Shown here: one piece after another, positions 63,279 to 64,000 of the stretch
How the letters are laid out: every line of letters begins with the position of its first letter
How positions within the stretch are numbered: position 1 is the stretch's first letter
From: Mycobacterium sp. MBM
GTDB lineage: Bacteria; Actinomycetota; Actinomycetes; Mycobacteriales; Mycobacteriaceae
Reading direction: 5' to 3'
Length of the DNA: 64,000 nt
Assembly (NCBI GenBank): GCA_021648845.1
Contig: JAKJHY010000028.1
Coordinates: 1-64,000 of the forward strand
The notes under the pieces: model-generated
What the model was told of the DNA's origin: nothing
Database searches by the model: none
The model's input: the letters and a program-made list of their open reading frames with translations, nothing else
Translations under genes and position numbers: made by a program

Positions 63279-64000
63279 ATGTCCAGCCACCCCACCTTTG
63301 GTGTGGAAGAGGAGTTCCTGCTCGTCGACCCGGATTCGGGCGATCCGGTGCCGTCCAATACCAGGGTCGCCGAACTCGCCGCGGCCGAGGGAGTCGACCT
63401 GCAGCGTGAACTCACCAGCTGCCAGGTGGAGACCGCCACCGAGGTGGCAGATTCCGTCGACGATCTCCGCGCCCAGCTGGCGCGGCTGCGGCGGATCACC
63501 GGGGCGGCGGCGCACCGGGCCGGTGCCCGGCTGCTGGCGGTGGCGCTACCGCCCACGGTGCCCCGTCAGTTCCCGATCACCGACACCGAACGCTACGGTC
63601 AGATCGCGCGGCGGTTCGGAATGATCGCGCACGAGCAGGGGATCAGCGGCTGCCATGTGCACGTGGCGGTGCCCGACCGGGACGCGGCGATCATGGTGAG
63701 TAACCGGCTGCGGCCCTGGCTGCCGTCGTTGCTGGCGCTGACCGCGAACTCAGCGATCTACCGTAGCTCGGACAGCGGGTACGCCAGTTGGCGGCACGTG
63801 CTGTGGTCGCGGTGGCCGAGTGCCGGACCGACACCGTACTTCGACTCGGCGGCCGACTATGACGCCGGCGTGCAGGCCATGCTGGAATCCGGCGCGATGC
63901 TCGATGACGGGATGGTCTATTGGGATGTCCGGCCGTCGGCGAATTTTCCCACGGTGGAAGTGCGTGTCGCCGACGTCCCCGCCACGGTGGCCGAGTCGGC
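63279..64000 (+). CDS. Carboxylate-amine ligase, GCS2/YbdK type (partial, runs off the edge)
   Basis: ATG 63279 with GGGAG opens a frame that is still open at the window end (about 240 residues seen). The start FGVEEEFLLVDPDSGDPVPS is the GCS2 (glutamate-cysteine ligase type 2) ATP/metal signature. TSCQVETATEVADSVDDLRA near residue 47 carries the ExxT motif and GISGCHVHVAVPDRD near 121 holds the conserved CHVHV motif. The family ligates glutamate or another carboxylate with an amine using ATP. YbdK-type members have weak gamma-glutamylcysteine activity, and the natural substrate is unclear. The divergent mini-genes lie 120 bases away. Confidence 0.9.
   Translation, partial: MSSHPTFGVEEEFLLVDPDSGDPVPSNTRVAELAAAEGVDLQRELTSCQVETATEVADSVDDLRAQLARLRRITGAAAHRAGARLLAVALPPTVPRQFPITDTERYGQIARRFGMIAHEQGISGCHVHVAVPDRDAAIMVSNRLRPWLPSLLALTANSAIYRSSDSGYASWRHVLWSRWPSAGPTPYFDSAADYDAGVQAMLESGAMLDDGMVYWDVRPSANFPTVEVRVADVPATVAES

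Overview
The window is high-GC actinobacterial DNA, most likely from a mycobacterium (Mycolicibacterium-like). The clues are a mycothiol-dependent isomerase-fold enzyme, dense TetR, SDR and PPOX gene content, a plant-type lycopene cyclase, a coiled-coil cell-wall protein of the RipC/ARB_07466 sort, and a gyrase-like gene pair resembling the atypical extra topoisomerase described in M. smegmatis. No rRNA, tRNA, CRISPR array or intact insertion sequence was seen.

Layout. (1) 1-12 kb is accessory. It holds HxlR/DsbA/NAD(P)-binding genes, a decayed stretch (2.3-3.3 kb) with an aldo/keto reductase remnant, an SDR/TetR divergon, a frameshifted membrane protein gene, a nucleotidyltransferase, a TetR-glycosyltransferase operon ending in a truncated ATP-synthase c-subunit-like gene, and two convergent paralogous Asp-nucleophile hydrolases. 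(2) 12-31 kb is a small-molecule-metabolism region: a 1074-residue SARP/AAA regulator, three more TetR proteins, LysR and MarR regulators, PPOX flavoproteins, a P450-SDR-esterase cluster, NmrA/SDR enzymes, a quinone oxidoreductase and an azoreductase. Most regulators sit beside a readable palindromic operator. (3) 31-39 kb has YaeQ, a mycothiol-type isomerase, an O-methyltransferase, a CIA30 lipoprotein/DUF4174 pair, an HTH-DUF3887 fusion, prolyl aminopeptidase, LysR, GNAT and a Cys-rich mini-protein. (4) 39.4-45 kb is an IclR-controlled tripartite carboxylate uptake operon (tctBAC) linked to an RraA-like aldolase and a 6PGDH-like dehydrogenase. (5) 45-55 kb carries secreted cell-wall proteins, an APC permease, lycopene cyclase, an S15-like secreted hydrolase, a second GAF-EAL protein and a CitE-like lyase. 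(6) 55.4-64 kb looks more like core genome: the two-subunit type II topoisomerase, a YihY/BrkB protein, ZIP and FNT transporters, two mini-genes and the start of a GCS2 carboxylate-amine ligase.

The most distinctive features are the regulatory DNA (a triple TetR operator at 18.4-18.5 kb, a triple MarR operator at 30.8-30.95 kb, perfect palindromes at 9.82 and 27.67 kb), the one-helix c-subunit-like gene, the twin GAF-EAL genes, the substrate-unknown TTT/aldolase operon and the atypical topoisomerase. I did not see a clearly new multi-gene defence or biosynthetic system. Start codons are inferred from ribosome-binding sites and family alignments recalled from knowledge, not from searches.
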